A DNA stretch of 64,000 bases from Faecimorpha stercoravium (GCA_018712555.1 DVGT01000073.1:1-64000); one strand, 5' to 3'. Positions 27,460 through 35,646 are shown, numbered from the stretch's first letter. Numbers and translations: made by a program. The notes: generated by a model from the letters alone, not told the origin.

Positions 27460-27495
27460 AAGGACGAAAGAGTTCCCCTCTTCCATTCGTTCCTT
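27460..27495 (+). terminator. Terminator-like hairpin upstream of the ABC transporter gene
   Basis: AAGGACGAA pairs imperfectly with TTCGTTCCTT and is followed by TTTT. It lies about 160 bp before the transporter start and could be an attenuator. A small ACTGC/GCAGT hairpin follows near 27535-27550. No convincing plus-strand promoter was found, so the role is open. Confidence 0.35.
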
Positions 27496-27653
27496 TTTTA
27501 CACATTTTAAGATTTGTCCATACAAAAATCGAAAACTGCAAATGGCAGTCTGCCTCTTCTTCTGTCATAATGAACATGGAAAAGAAACATCTAGGGATAC
27601 GGGCTTCTTTCTCCTTTTTCTTGCCCTCCCATCAAAGAAAGGACGTTAGCATT

Positions 27654-30600
27654 ATGTTGGAACTCAAAAATATCAAGAAGGATTATCCAGCCGGCGGTGA
27701 GACCGTGGCTGCCCTGAAGGGTATTGATCTGCAGTTTCGCCGCAGTGAATTTGTTTCTATTCTGGGCCCCTCTGGCTGCGGTAAGACTACGCTGCTCAAT
27801 ATCATCGGCGGATTGGATCAATATACCTCGGGAGATCTCATAATCAATGGAAAATCCACCAAAGATTTTAAGGACCGGGATTGGGATTCTTACCGCAATC
27901 ACTCCATAGGGTTTGTCTTTCAAAGTTATAATCTGATTCCCCACCAGACTGTGTTACAGAACGTGGAATTGGCCCTGACACTTTCCGGCGTCTCCAAGGC
28001 AGAACGACGCAAGCGGGCCAAGGAAGCGCTGGAAAAAGTAGGACTTGGCAATCAGCTCAAGAAAAAACCCAGTGAAATGTCCGGCGGACAAATGCAGCGA
28101 GTTGCGATCGCCCGGGCCATCGTGAATAATCCGGATATCATTCTGGCAGACGAACCGACAGGGGCGCTGGATACCAAGACCAGCCTGCAGGTCATGGAGA
28201 TCCTCAAAGAAATCTCCAAAGATCGTCTGATCATCATGGTAACGCACAATCCCGCCTTAGCCGTACAATACTCCACTCGTATCATCAAAATATTGGACGG
28301 CCAAATCACAGATGATTCAGCTCCTCTGTCCCGCAAAGAGATCGAGCAAGAGCACGCCGCGGAGGAAGCACAGCGTCAAAAAGAGAAAAAGGTCAAAAAG
28401 CCTTCCATGTCCCTGGCCACCTCCTTTGGGCTCTCGCTGCGGAATCTGTTTACCAAGAAGGGACGTACTGCTCTGACTTCCTTTGCCGGCAGTATTGGCA
28501 TCATCGGGATTGCCCTGATATATGCCGTTTCCCAGGGGACGACCGCCTATATCGATACCATACAGGAAGATACTCTGTCCTCCTATCCCTTGACCCTGCA
28601 GACGCAAAGCATGGATCTCGGCGCTCTGATGCAGGAGTTTATCGGATCGGCGCGCTCTGATCAGGAACACGACAAAGACGCTGTCTATCAAAAGCCTATG
28701 GTCTACGATCTGGTCAATGCCCTGAACTCGTCAGACAATATCGAAAACGACCTGCGTTCCTTTAAAGCCTACCTGGAAGATCGCATGTCCGATACGTCTG
28801 CGGAAAATTCCCTGCGGAATGCCATCAGCGGTATACAATATACCTATGACACGGATCTTCTGGTCTATACAGAAAACGTGGACGGCACTATTCTTCGTTC
28901 CGATTCTCGGGAGCTGATGCAGGATCTGCTGCTGGAATACTTCGGCTTAGATATGTCTTCTATGTTAGGCCTCAGCGAAGAATACGGCATCACCAACAGT
29001 ATGAGTTCTCTATCGAGCCTCTCTCCTGCTGCTAGCTCCATGATCCTCTGGCAGGAAATGCTGCCGGGTGAAGATGGCAAGCTGGTCAGTCCGCTTCTGG
29101 AAAGCCAATACGAAGTTGTGTATGGTTCCTGGCCTACAGAATATAATGAAATCGTTTTGGTCCTCGACGAAAATAACGAAATCGATGATATGGCGCTATA
29201 TGCCCTAGGCTTGAAATCTGAAGAAGAGATCGATGCCATCATGGAAGCCGCTATTCAACAGACAGAAATAGAAGTTTCTGACGAACAATGGTCTTACGAG
29301 GAAATCTGCGATATGGAGTTCAAGACCATCCTGAATTCTGATTGTTATGCCCTTGATGAATCCACCGGACTCTATGTCGATCTTCGGGAAACCGATGCCG
29401 GTTTGAAATATCTCTATGATAATGGAATCTCCTTGAAAGTCTCCGGTATCATTCGCCCGTGCGAAGATACCGTCTCCACGATGCTCAGCGGTTCCATCGG
29501 CTATACCAGTGAACTGACAGAATATATCATCGAACAGGCTAAGGATGCGGATGCTGTAACGGCGCAGCTGAACGATCCCTCTACAGACATCTTCACTGGC
29601 CTGCCCTTCCGGGAGAGTACAGCCGATCTGAGCGATGCCCAGAAGGAAGCAGATTTTAGAAGTTACATCTCCGCTCTCGATGAAGCCGAAAAGGCACAGG
29701 CTTATGTGGATATTATGAGCCTGCCTTCCCAAGAGGAAGTCGATGCCGCTGTGACTCAGACTCTTTCGGCTATGACGAGGGAAGATATGGAGAATGCACT
29801 GTATCAGAGTCTGAGCCAGCAGGCCGGTCTGCAAGAAGAAGAAATTCAAGAATACGTTTCTGCCATGAGCGATGAGGAATTGACCGAGCTTTTCACACAA
29901 ATTGCTGAAGAACAATTCCGTACTGAATATAAGACGCAGGTTCAGGCACAGATGGGCAGCATGAATACCCAACAGCTGGCCGCTGCTCTGGATGCTGCTA
30001 TGGAAACGTATACAACAACCCAGTGTGCTTCCTACTATGATGAGATTCTGCTCTTTTCCGATTCCAGCTACGAAGAAAACCTTCAGAAACTCGGATATGT
30101 GGATCTTGAAGAGCCCGCTTCCATCAATCTATACGCCTCCTCTTTTGAAAACAAAGATGTCATTGAGCAAGCGATCGCTGATTACAACGAGGCTGTGACA
30201 GATCTGGAGCAGATTCAGTACACGGACTATGTAGGATTGATGATGTCTTCTGTGACTTCGATCATCAATGCGATCACCTACGTGCTAATTGCTTTTGTTG
30301 CGGTTTCTCTGATTGTTTCTTCCATTATGATTGGCGTCATTACGCTGATTTCTGTTCAGGAACGTACTAAAGAAATCGGTATCCTTCGTGCTATCGGGGC
30401 GTCGAAGCGCAATGTTTCTTCCATGTTCAACGCAGAAACCCTCATCATTGGATTCACCTCTGGCGTATTAGGTGTTCTTCTCACCCATCTGCTATGCATT
30501 CCTGTGAACATGATTCTGCATCACTTTACCGGCATCAGCGCGCTGAACGCTTATCTTCCTCCCTCTGTTGCGGTGGTTCTCATTTTCATCAGTATGGCGC

Positions 30601-30677
30601 TGACACTTTTTTCCGGCATTATCCCCTCTCGCAGCGCTGCCAAAAAAGATCCTGTTGTCGCGCTGCGTACCGAATAA
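27654..30677 (+). CDS. ABC transporter with ATPase and FtsX-type permease in one chain (MacB-like)
   Basis: 1007-residue single-chain transporter half. Residues 1-235 are a MacB/LolD-type ATPase: Walker A GPSGCGKTTLLN, Q-loop FVFQSYNLIP, signature MSGGQMQRVAIARA, Walker B IILADEPTGALD and the H-loop MVTHN. A charged linker leads to the first transmembrane helix near residue 283 (GSIGIIGIALIYAVSQG). A very acidic extracellular domain of about 570 residues follows, then three C-terminal helices of the FtsX permease with ERTKEIGILRAIGASKRNVS. Such proteins act by mechanotransmission on extracellular substrates, peptides or hydrolases. ATG at 27654 is chosen because AAAGGA lies ten bases upstream and LELKNIKKDY is the normal ATPase start. 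No histidine kinase or resistance gene is adjacent, so the substrate is unknown. Confidence 0.9.
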   Translation: MLELKNIKKDYPAGGETVAALKGIDLQFRRSEFVSILGPSGCGKTTLLNIIGGLDQYTSGDLIINGKSTKDFKDRDWDSYRNHSIGFVFQSYNLIPHQTVLQNVELALTLSGVSKAERRKRAKEALEKVGLGNQLKKKPSEMSGGQMQRVAIARAIVNNPDIILADEPTGALDTKTSLQVMEILKEISKDRLIIMVTHNPALAVQYSTRIIKILDGQITDDSAPLSRKEIEQEHAAEEAQRQKEKKVKKPSMSLATSFGLSLRNLFTKKGRTALTSFAGSIGIIGIALIYAVSQGTTAYIDTIQEDTLSSYPLTLQTQSMDLGALMQEFIGSARSDQEHDKDAVYQKPMVYDLVNALNSSDNIENDLRSFKAYLEDRMSDTSAENSLRNAISGIQYTYDTDLLVYTENVDGTILRSDSRELMQDLLLEYFGLDMSSMLGLSEEYGITNSMSSLSSLSPAASSMILWQEMLPGEDGKLVSPLLESQYEVVYGSWPTEYNEIVLVLDENNEIDDMALYALGLKSEEEIDAIMEAAIQQTEIEVSDEQWSYEEICDMEFKTILNSDCYALDESTGLYVDLRETDAGLKYLYDNGISLKVSGIIRPCEDTVSTMLSGSIGYTSELTEYIIEQAKDADAVTAQLNDPSTDIFTGLPFRESTADLSDAQKEADFRSYISALDEAEKAQAYVDIMSLPSQEEVDAAVTQTLSAMTREDMENALYQSLSQQAGLQEEEIQEYVSAMSDEELTELFTQIAEEQFRTEYKTQVQAQMGSMNTQQLAAALDAAMETYTTTQCASYYDEILLFSDSSYEENLQKLGYVDLEEPASINLYASSFENKDVIEQAIADYNEAVTDLEQIQYTDYVGLMMSSVTSIINAITYVLIAFVAVSLIVSSIMIGVITLISVQERTKEIGILRAIGASKRNVSSMFNAETLIIGFTSGVLGVLLTHLLCIPVNMILHHFTGISALNAYLPPSVAVVLIFISMALTLFSGIIPSRSAAKKDPVVALRTE

Positions 30678-30706
30678 TATTTCATATCTGCATTGATTCT
30701 CACCAT

Positions 30707-30744
30707 AAGAAACCGGGTAAGAGATCCACTCTTCCCGGTTTCTT
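30707..30744 (+). terminator. Terminator of the ABC transporter gene
   Basis: AAGAAACCGGG-AAGAG pairs with CTCTT-CCCGGTTTCTT around ATCCA; a weak TTTGTG tail follows. Confidence 0.75.
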
Positions 30745-30762
30745 TGTGATGGATGCTGATTC

Positions 30763-31770
30763 GCGCAGGTATACGCTGCTGGGCAAGGCCCTGCCTGGGC
30801 TCCTGGATTTTTGCGTATACGCTGCCGGACAGGAGCCTGCCTGGGATCCCGGATTTTTGCGTATACTGTATACGCTGCAAAACAGAAACCTGCTCAAGTT
30901 CCTGGATTTTTGCGTATGCGCTGCTGGGCAGGGCCCTGCCTGGGATCCCGGATTTTTGCGTATACGCTGCCGGACAGGAGCCTGCCTGGGATCCCGGATT
31001 TTCGCCTATACTGTATACGCTGCAAAACAGAAACCTGCTCGAGTTCCTGGATTTTTGCGTATACGCTACAGAACAGAAGCCTGCTCAAGTTCCTGGATTT
31101 TTGCGTATACGCTACAGAGCAGATGCCTCCCCGGGCTTCTGGATTTTTGCGTATACGCTGCTGGACAAGGCCCTGCCTGGGCTCCGGGATTTTTGCGTAT
31201 ACTGTATACGCTGCAAAACAGAAGCCTGCTCGAGTTCCTGAATTTTGCGTATACGCTACAGAACAGAAGACTCCCCAAGTTCCTGGATTTTTGCGTACAC
31301 AGCTGGGCAGGGGCCTGCCTGGGCTCCTGAATTTTGCGTATACGCTGCTGGGCAGGGCCCTGCCTGGGCTCCTGGATTTTTGCGTATACACTACCGCTCG
31401 GGTTCCTAAATTTTGCGTATACGCTGCTGGGCAGGGCCCTGCCTGGGCTCCTGGATTTTTGCGTATACTGTATACGCTACAGAACAGAAGCATGCTCGAG
31501 TTCCTGGATTTTTGCGTACACAGCTGGGCAGGGGCCTCCCCAAGTTCCTGGATTTTCGCCTATACTGTATACGCTGCAAAACAGAAACCTCCCCGGGCTC
31601 CTAAATTTCACGTATACAGCTGGGCAGGGCCCTGCCTGAGCTTCTGGATTTTTGCGTATACTGTATACGCTACAGAACAGAAGCCTGCTCGAGTTCCTGG
31701 ATTTTTGCGTATACAGCTGGGCAGGGCCCTGCCTGAGCTTCTGGATTTTCGCGTATACGCTGCCGAACAC
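30763..31770. repeat. Mosaic tandem array of palindrome-linked repeats (about 22 units)
   Basis: A block of about 1 kb made of units of 33-53 bp (most 46, 52 or 53). Each unit opens with a GTATAC-type palindrome: the short form GCGTATACGC (units starting at 30813, 31004-type and others), the long form GCGTATACTGTATACGC, or a clipped form GCGTACACAGC/GCGTATACAGC. A body of about 36 bp follows and ends CCTGG-ATTTTT. Four body classes recur: GC-rich with the 14-bp palindrome GGCAGGGCCCTGCC; one with GGGATCCC; one starting TGCAAAACAG; one starting TACAGAACAG with CTCGAG. No unit contains a stop codon on most frames of either strand, which creates long but meaningless open frames. The block fills the whole space between the ABC transporter terminator and the tRNA terminator. 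It has no constant spacer structure and no cas genes, so it is not CRISPR. Function unknown. Confidence 0.9.
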
Positions 31771-31830
31771 AGACTTGCTGATGACTCCAACAAACTCCAA
31801 GCATCTGTCTAATAGATTTTAAGTAACTAA

Positions 31831-31865
31831 AAACCCGCCTAGATATTCACTATCTAAGCGGGTTT
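31831..31865 (-). terminator. Terminator of the tRNA-Pro transcript
   Basis: AAACCCGC-TAGATA pairs with TATCTA-GCGGGTTT; the minus strand continues TTAG. The plus strand has no unit ending here. Confidence 0.8.
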
Positions 31866-31871
31866 CGTGCG

Positions 31872-31946
31872 TCGGAATGACAGGACTTGAACCTGCGGCC
31901 TCTTGGTCCCGAACCAAGCGCTCATACCAAACTGAGCTACATTCCG
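31872..31946 (-). tRNA. tRNA-Pro (anticodon CGG)
   Basis: 75-base cloverleaf: acceptor CGGAATG/CATTCCG, D arm GCTC/GAGC, anticodon stem CTTGG/CCAAG with loop TTCGGGA (anticodon CGG, codon CCG), T arm GCAGG-TTCAAGT-CCTGT, discriminator A. The 3' CCA is not encoded. It lies five bases after the other tRNA-Pro in the same transcript. Confidence 0.93.
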
Positions 31947-31951
31947 AAATG

Positions 31952-32025
31952 TCTGGGTGACAGGAGTTGAACCTGCGGCCTCTTGAACCCCATTCAAGCG
32001 CTCTACCAAACTGAGCTACACCCAG
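31952..32025 (-). tRNA. tRNA-Pro (anticodon GGG)
   Basis: 74-base cloverleaf: acceptor CTGGGTG/CACCCAG, D arm GCTC/GAGC, anticodon stem CTTGA/TCAAG with loop ATGGGGT (anticodon GGG, codons CCC and CCU), T arm GCAGG-TTCAACT-CCTGT, discriminator A, no encoded CCA. It is the first gene of a two-tRNA unit. Confidence 0.93.
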
Positions 32026-32046
32026 ATTCTCTCGCAAGCGTCATTT

Positions 32047-32075
32047 ATTATACCATGCTCTTTATGCCGAGTCAA
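32047..32075 (-). promoter_or_regulatory. Promoter of the tRNA-Pro pair
   Basis: Minus strand TTGACT (32075-32070), 17 bp, TATAAT (32052-32047), 21 bases before the first tRNA. Confidence 0.8.
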
Positions 32076-32120
32076 TACTTTTATGAAAAAAAAACGTATA
32101 TTCTCGCATAAAACTACGAA

Positions 32121-32149
32121 GGGCCTGATCGCATGATGCGAACAGGCCC
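32121..32149 (-). terminator. Hairpin after the HdeD-like gene
   Basis: GGGCCTG/CAGGCCC outer stem with an inner TCGCA-TGA-TGCGA stem. The U-tract is weak in both directions. Confidence 0.6.
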
Positions 32150-32172
32150 CTTTATATTAAAGCTTCTCCTTT

Positions 32173-32709
32173 TCATGGACGCATGAAACGACCTGAAAAG
32201 AGCGCATTGATGATAAAACCACTCCCTTGAAACACCAGCAAAATCCCACACAGCGTTGTGACCGCGATGATGCCTGCTACAGGGTTCATAAAGGATATAA
32301 AGCCGACGACAGTCATCAAAAGACCTGTCGCAGTCATCCAACACCAACCACGCACTCCAAAGTTCCGTAATTCAAAAGAATGTACAAATCGGCTTAATCC
32401 TGAAAAGATCAGCCACATCCCTAAGATGAAAGGCAGCGTCAGCGCTGTGAATACCTGATTCAGCAAAATGAATAGCGAGAGAATAATGCTCAGGATACCA
32501 TCTACCAGGAACCAACCCGCGCCAAATAAGAAACGATTTCCTTTTGCGAAAATCACAATATCCACAATACCCGATAACAGGACAACCACGCCTAGAAAGA
32601 CCGAAATCGTGCTAAGCGCGATATCCGGATTACCTAGGCAAATACAGCCTGCTATGATCAGAAGTATCCCTATGATCGCCCATAACACTCTCGAAACCGT
32701 ATGTTTCAT
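32173..32709 (-). CDS. HdeD-family (DUF308) membrane protein
   Basis: 178-residue integral membrane protein with six predicted helices in three similar hairpins, for example VLWAIIGILLIIAGCICLGN, then TISVFLGVVVLLSGIVDIV and LVDGILSIILSLFILLN. Acidic or glycine residues recur at helix ends, as in the acid-resistance protein HdeD. In Firmicutes the role is unclear and is usually tied to stress. It lies downstream of the Hsp20 gene on the same strand with a large hairpin between, and has its own AAGGAGG ribosome site, so it may be expressed with Hsp20. Confidence 0.85.
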   Translation of the reverse strand: MKHTVSRVLWAIIGILLIIAGCICLGNPDIALSTISVFLGVVVLLSGIVDIVIFAKGNRFLFGAGWFLVDGILSIILSLFILLNQVFTALTLPFILGMWLIFSGLSRFVHSFELRNFGVRGWCWMTATGLLMTVVGFISFMNPVAGIIAVTTLCGILLVFQGSGFIINALFSGRFMRP

Positions 32710-32723
32710 AACAAGACCTCCTT

Positions 32724-32772
32724 ATTGAATAGAAAGGAGGGCGCTGCTGGCGGCGCCTGCCTTTTATTCAAT
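32724..32772 (-). terminator. Imperfect hairpin spanning the hsp20 stop codon
   Basis: ATTGAATA-AAGG-GGCGC pairs with GCGCC-CCTTT-TATTCAAT across about 49 bases. It includes the hsp20 TAA and stops just before the HdeD-like ribosome site. There is little U-tract, so it may stabilise or partly terminate the transcript. Confidence 0.5.
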
Positions 32773-33207
32773 CGAAATATACTTCTTAGTTTCTGTCGCA
32801 GATACGTCCTTCTTCGGAATAGAAAGCTTCAAAATGCCATCTTCAAACTTGGCAGCGATATCCTGTTCCGTCACGTTGTCTCCCACGTAAAAGCTTCTGC
32901 TGCAGGATCCGCTGTAACGCTCCTGACGGATGTATTTACTATTCTTCTCATCCTCCTTTTTCTCCATACCCTTCGACGCAGAGATTGTCAGATATCCATC
33001 CTCCAATTCTACCTGAATCTCTTCTTTCTTAAATCCCGGCAAGTCCACGTCCAGCTCATAGCTATTTTCTGTTTCTCTCACATCTGTACGCATCAGATTC
33101 TTTGCATGCTTGCCATACAGCGGATTTTTCTTTCCAAAAAACTCATTTTCAAATGGGAAGTCAAACCAATCATCCAGTAAACTCTCTCTAAAAATACTTG
33201 GTAACAT
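32764..33207 (-). CDS. hsp20: Hsp20/alpha-crystallin small heat shock protein
   Basis: 147-residue ATP-independent chaperone that holds unfolding proteins in oligomers. The alpha-crystallin domain covers about residues 38-140, from NLMRTDVRETENSYELDVDL through the ELDVDLPGFKKEEIQVEL strand to FEDGILKLSIPKK, and the C-terminal tail ends ISIE. The start follows GGAGG. Upstream there is a sigma-A promoter overlapped by a CIRCE element, so HrcA repression and heat induction are expected. Confidence 0.95.
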   Translation of the reverse strand: MLPSIFRESLLDDWFDFPFENEFFGKKNPLYGKHAKNLMRTDVRETENSYELDVDLPGFKKEEIQVELEDGYLTISASKGMEKKEDEKNSKYIRQERYSGSCSRSFYVGDNVTEQDIAAKFEDGILKLSIPKKDVSATETKKYISIE

Positions 33208-33284
33208 AAGTCATTCCTCCATTCAATATCTTTCGGAGATGCTCTCCGGACTCCGGGATCTATCTATTCCCTTCATCTGCTACC

Positions 33285-33312
33285 ATTATACACCAATTGT
33301 TAGCACTGTCAA
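33285..33312 (-). promoter_or_regulatory. Promoter of hsp20
   Basis: Minus strand TTGACA (33312-33307), 16-bp spacer, TATAAT (33290-33285). The -35 lies inside the CIRCE element. Confidence 0.85.
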
Positions 33313-33326
33313 GAGGTGAGTGCTAA
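33300..33326. promoter_or_regulatory. CIRCE element (HrcA operator)
   Basis: TTAGCACTG, nine bases, GAGTGCTAA. This matches the CIRCE consensus TTAGCACTC-N9-GAGTGCTAA with one mismatch in the left arm. Confidence 0.9.
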
Positions 33327-33388
33327 TATTCATAATTGTTTAACAATTTTAAAATCTCCTTCAAAAAGGCTGTCTTCTCCATAAAAAA

Positions 33389-33427
33389 GAGCTTATGAAA
33401 AAACAGGAATCTGCTTTTCATAAGCCC
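33389..33427 (-). terminator. Terminator of the serine hydrolase gene
   Basis: Minus strand GGGCTTATGAAAA pairs with TTTTCATAAGCTC and runs into TTTTTTATGG. Confidence 0.8.
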
Positions 33428-33440
33428 TTTTCTACATGTT

Positions 33441-34910
33441 TTATTCAAAATCCTCTCCCATCGTAGGATCCAAATACCCTGTCACACAGGCATCCATACC
33501 TGTCAGGAGAGAATCCCCATAGGTTCTGCTGGACAGCGTCACCGTACCGTCCTCTGTAAAATGCAGCTGCAGCTGCAAAGAACCCAGGTTCTGATCGATC
33601 ACATAAACTCGAATGAATAGAGTCTCCTCATCCGTCCAAGCCCCGGAAGCCAGACATTCCAGCGAAGGCTCCGGAAAGATCTGATGCTCATTATGTCCAA
33701 ATCCAAAGCGAATCTCATGACTTCCCGTCTCTGTCACATACTCCAATGTCCCGTAATTGGGTCCGAAACCAACGGAAAGCTCCTTATATATGGAAGGATT
33801 ATCATCCATTCGGAAACGTCGTCCCCCTACCTGTCTGGCGATCGGACTGTCCGTATTTCCTTCCACATGCCTTACGCGCAATGCGGCCAACTTCTCGTAC
33901 AGACATGCCGCGTCCTCGGCATCTTCCGGTATGGAATCTCCCTGCAGCTCCTTATAGATCGTATCCCAAAACGCCTGGAAAATCAGATCGACTCCTCCTG
34001 GATTATCCATCACATCCGCCGTTGTCACCAACACCAGATTCTCCTGGGGCAGACAGATGGCCAGCTGGCCGCCCATCCCAAACATGCAGAACCCATTGTG
34101 ATCCGTGCGCCAGAACTGATATCCATAGCCAAACGCTCCGTGACCCGGCTGCGCAAAATGTGTATCAATCTGTTTGGAAGTTGCCAATCGCATATAGTCC
34201 TTCGGAACCAGCTGAAATCCGTACCAATTGCCCTGCTGCATACATAAGAGAGCAAACTTAGCCAGGTCATGCGCCGTACAGAGAAGTCCTGATCCCCCGT
34301 GCGATACACTGCCGATCTTCTGACAGTACGCATTATCCGAGAATCCCATTTTGCTCAAAGCTTTCATGCGCAGATACTCCAACAGCGGCATGCGCGTACA
34401 ACGCTCTACCAACGCTGAAAGAACCACGGAAGCGCCCGTATCATAATTGAATACGGTACCCGGACGATGAGACGGCGTGACATTAAAGAACGCCTTCAGA
34501 AGATCCGGATGCGGCACAATCTGTGTCGCTGTCCGCGTATGCACTGTGCTCATCCGCAATAAATCGCGTATCGTCATCTGCTCTGTATATGGATGTGGCT
34601 GCTTGATGACCTTATCCGGAAAATACGTGATCACAGGATCATCCAGGCGCACATATCCATCATATGCCAGAAGCCCAATCGCCACTCCTACGAAACTTTT
34701 CGTCACAGAATACATACGCTGCAGACTCTCGGCCGTATAGGGCGCCCAGTACCCTTCACAGGCAATCGCGCCGTGCCGAACCAGTACAAAGCTGTGCATG
34801 CAAAGCCTGCTCTCCTCCAACTTCTCTAAAAATCGCAGAATCGAACCGGAGGAAATCCCCATATGTTCCGGAGGAAATGTAGACAAGGGAAAATGTTCTT
34901 GGCTGGACAA
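33441..34910 (-). CDS. Beta-lactamase-fold serine hydrolase
   Basis: 489-residue member of the class C beta-lactamase/penicillin-binding-protein fold (esterases, D-aminopeptidases and related). The nucleophile motif is MYSVTKSFVG (Ser-x-x-Lys). A second motif, VFNYDTGASVVL, has Tyr but Asp-Thr instead of the usual Ser-Asn. GHGAFGYGYQFW precedes the third strand. The last 100 residues form a lipocalin-like beta domain. There is no signal peptide, so it is probably cytoplasmic. TTG at 34910 is chosen because GAAGG sits eight bases upstream and earlier in-frame starts overlap vanZ without a ribosome site. The substrate is unknown; true beta-lactamase activity is not implied. Confidence 0.85.
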   Translation of the reverse strand: MSSQEHFPLSTFPPEHMGISSGSILRFLEKLEESRLCMHSFVLVRHGAIACEGYWAPYTAESLQRMYSVTKSFVGVAIGLLAYDGYVRLDDPVITYFPDKVIKQPHPYTEQMTIRDLLRMSTVHTRTATQIVPHPDLLKAFFNVTPSHRPGTVFNYDTGASVVLSALVERCTRMPLLEYLRMKALSKMGFSDNAYCQKIGSVSHGGSGLLCTAHDLAKFALLCMQQGNWYGFQLVPKDYMRLATSKQIDTHFAQPGHGAFGYGYQFWRTDHNGFCMFGMGGQLAICLPQENLVLVTTADVMDNPGGVDLIFQAFWDTIYKELQGDSIPEDAEDAACLYEKLAALRVRHVEGNTDSPIARQVGGRRFRMDDNPSIYKELSVGFGPNYGTLEYVTETGSHEIRFGFGHNEHQIFPEPSLECLASGAWTDEETLFIRVYVIDQNLGSLQLQLHFTEDGTVTLSSRTYGDSLLTGMDACVTGYLDPTMGEDFE

Positions 34911-34944
34911 CGCTGATACCTTCTTTCTTGTATATTTTACTCGA

Positions 34945-35409
34945 TCATGTATGAATGTGCATACGCCGCTGTGCCGTAGCGCGAAGCAGACGGAACAACC
35001 CGTATCCCAGCATGGATCCCAGGACATTGAGAATCACATCATCTATATCCATTTCTCCCAGGCCGGTGTAAAACTGCGCTAATTCAATGCCCGCGGTCAA
35101 GAGCAGAGAAAACAAGAAGATCCGTATATACCCCAGTGATTTCTCCAAAATAATCGGCAGCAGAAAACCAAATGGCATCAACAAAAAGATATTCCCGAAA
35201 ATATTCAGAAACCAATAGCGGAAGGAAAACTCATGATAAACAAAATAGTATTCAAAAAACATGCGAATACTTCGGAAAGGAACCAAATTATATTCCCGGA
35301 ACGTACTCTCCCTAGATTCCATCAGAAACAAGAAATACAATAAAAACGCCAGATAGATACAGAAACAAACTCGGGCCGCGAGCACAGTCCGGCGATGGAT
35401 CTTGGTCAT
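34945..35409 (-). CDS. VanZ-family membrane protein
   Basis: 154-residue protein with four or five membrane helices. The conserved NIFLLMPFGFLLPI and the ELAQFYTGLGEMDIDDVILN (with NVLGSMLGY following) segments define the VanZ family, which gives low-level teicoplanin resistance in one known case and is otherwise of unknown function in the envelope. ATG at 35409 has GAGGAGG six bases upstream. It precedes the serine hydrolase by 34 bp and may be cotranscribed with it. The promoter is at 35452-35480. No other van resistance genes are nearby. Confidence 0.88.
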   Translation of the reverse strand: MTKIHRRTVLAARVCFCIYLAFLLYFLFLMESRESTFREYNLVPFRSIRMFFEYYFVYHEFSFRYWFLNIFGNIFLLMPFGFLLPIILEKSLGYIRIFLFSLLLTAGIELAQFYTGLGEMDIDDVILNVLGSMLGYGLFRLLRATAQRRMHIHT

Positions 35410-35451
35410 ATACAACCTCCTCAATCGAACCCATGCCGATAGAATAAACAT

Positions 35452-35480
35452 ATTGTACCCCAGATTCTCTTGACATGCAA
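35452..35480 (-). promoter_or_regulatory. Promoter of the vanZ-like gene
   Basis: Minus strand TTGCAT (35480-35475), 17 bp, TACAAT (35457-35452). Confidence 0.7.
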
Positions 35481-35532
35481 GAGGCAACCTACGAAAAAGC
35501 AAAAGAAATTACAGAATTGGTATAAAAGGGGG

Positions 35533-35561
35533 TTGACAATCCTCATACTCTGGGCTATGAT
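35533..35561 (+). promoter_or_regulatory. Promoter of the acyl carrier protein gene
   Basis: TTGACA (35533-35538), 17 bp, TATGAT (35556-35561). Leader of about 80 bases. Confidence 0.8.
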
Positions 35562-35646
35562 AATTCATGCATCGAAGGGTAAGTATGAAAAACCGCTTGC
35601 CTAGGCCTATTATCGATTTGCATGATCATCAAGGAGGAGAAAAAGA

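Noticed and set aside
30763..31770. CRISPR array
   Set aside because: There is no constant repeat with unique spacers; both junction and body recur. No cas genes lie nearby.
30753..31812. Long open frames on both strands through the repeat block (up to 333 codons plus, about 200 minus)
   Set aside because: The units lack stop codons in nearly all frames, unit lengths of 43-46 and 52-53 bp rotate the frame, and no ribosome sites are present. The encoded repeats are by-products of the DNA repeat.
31872..32025. tRNA genes as an integration site for a mobile element
   Set aside because: No integrase, no duplicated tRNA 3' end and no phage or conjugation genes are present nearby.
34911..35027. 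Longer N-terminus of the serine hydrolase
   Set aside because: The extension overlaps vanZ, lacks a ribosome site and does not resemble the family; TTG at 34910 is better supported.
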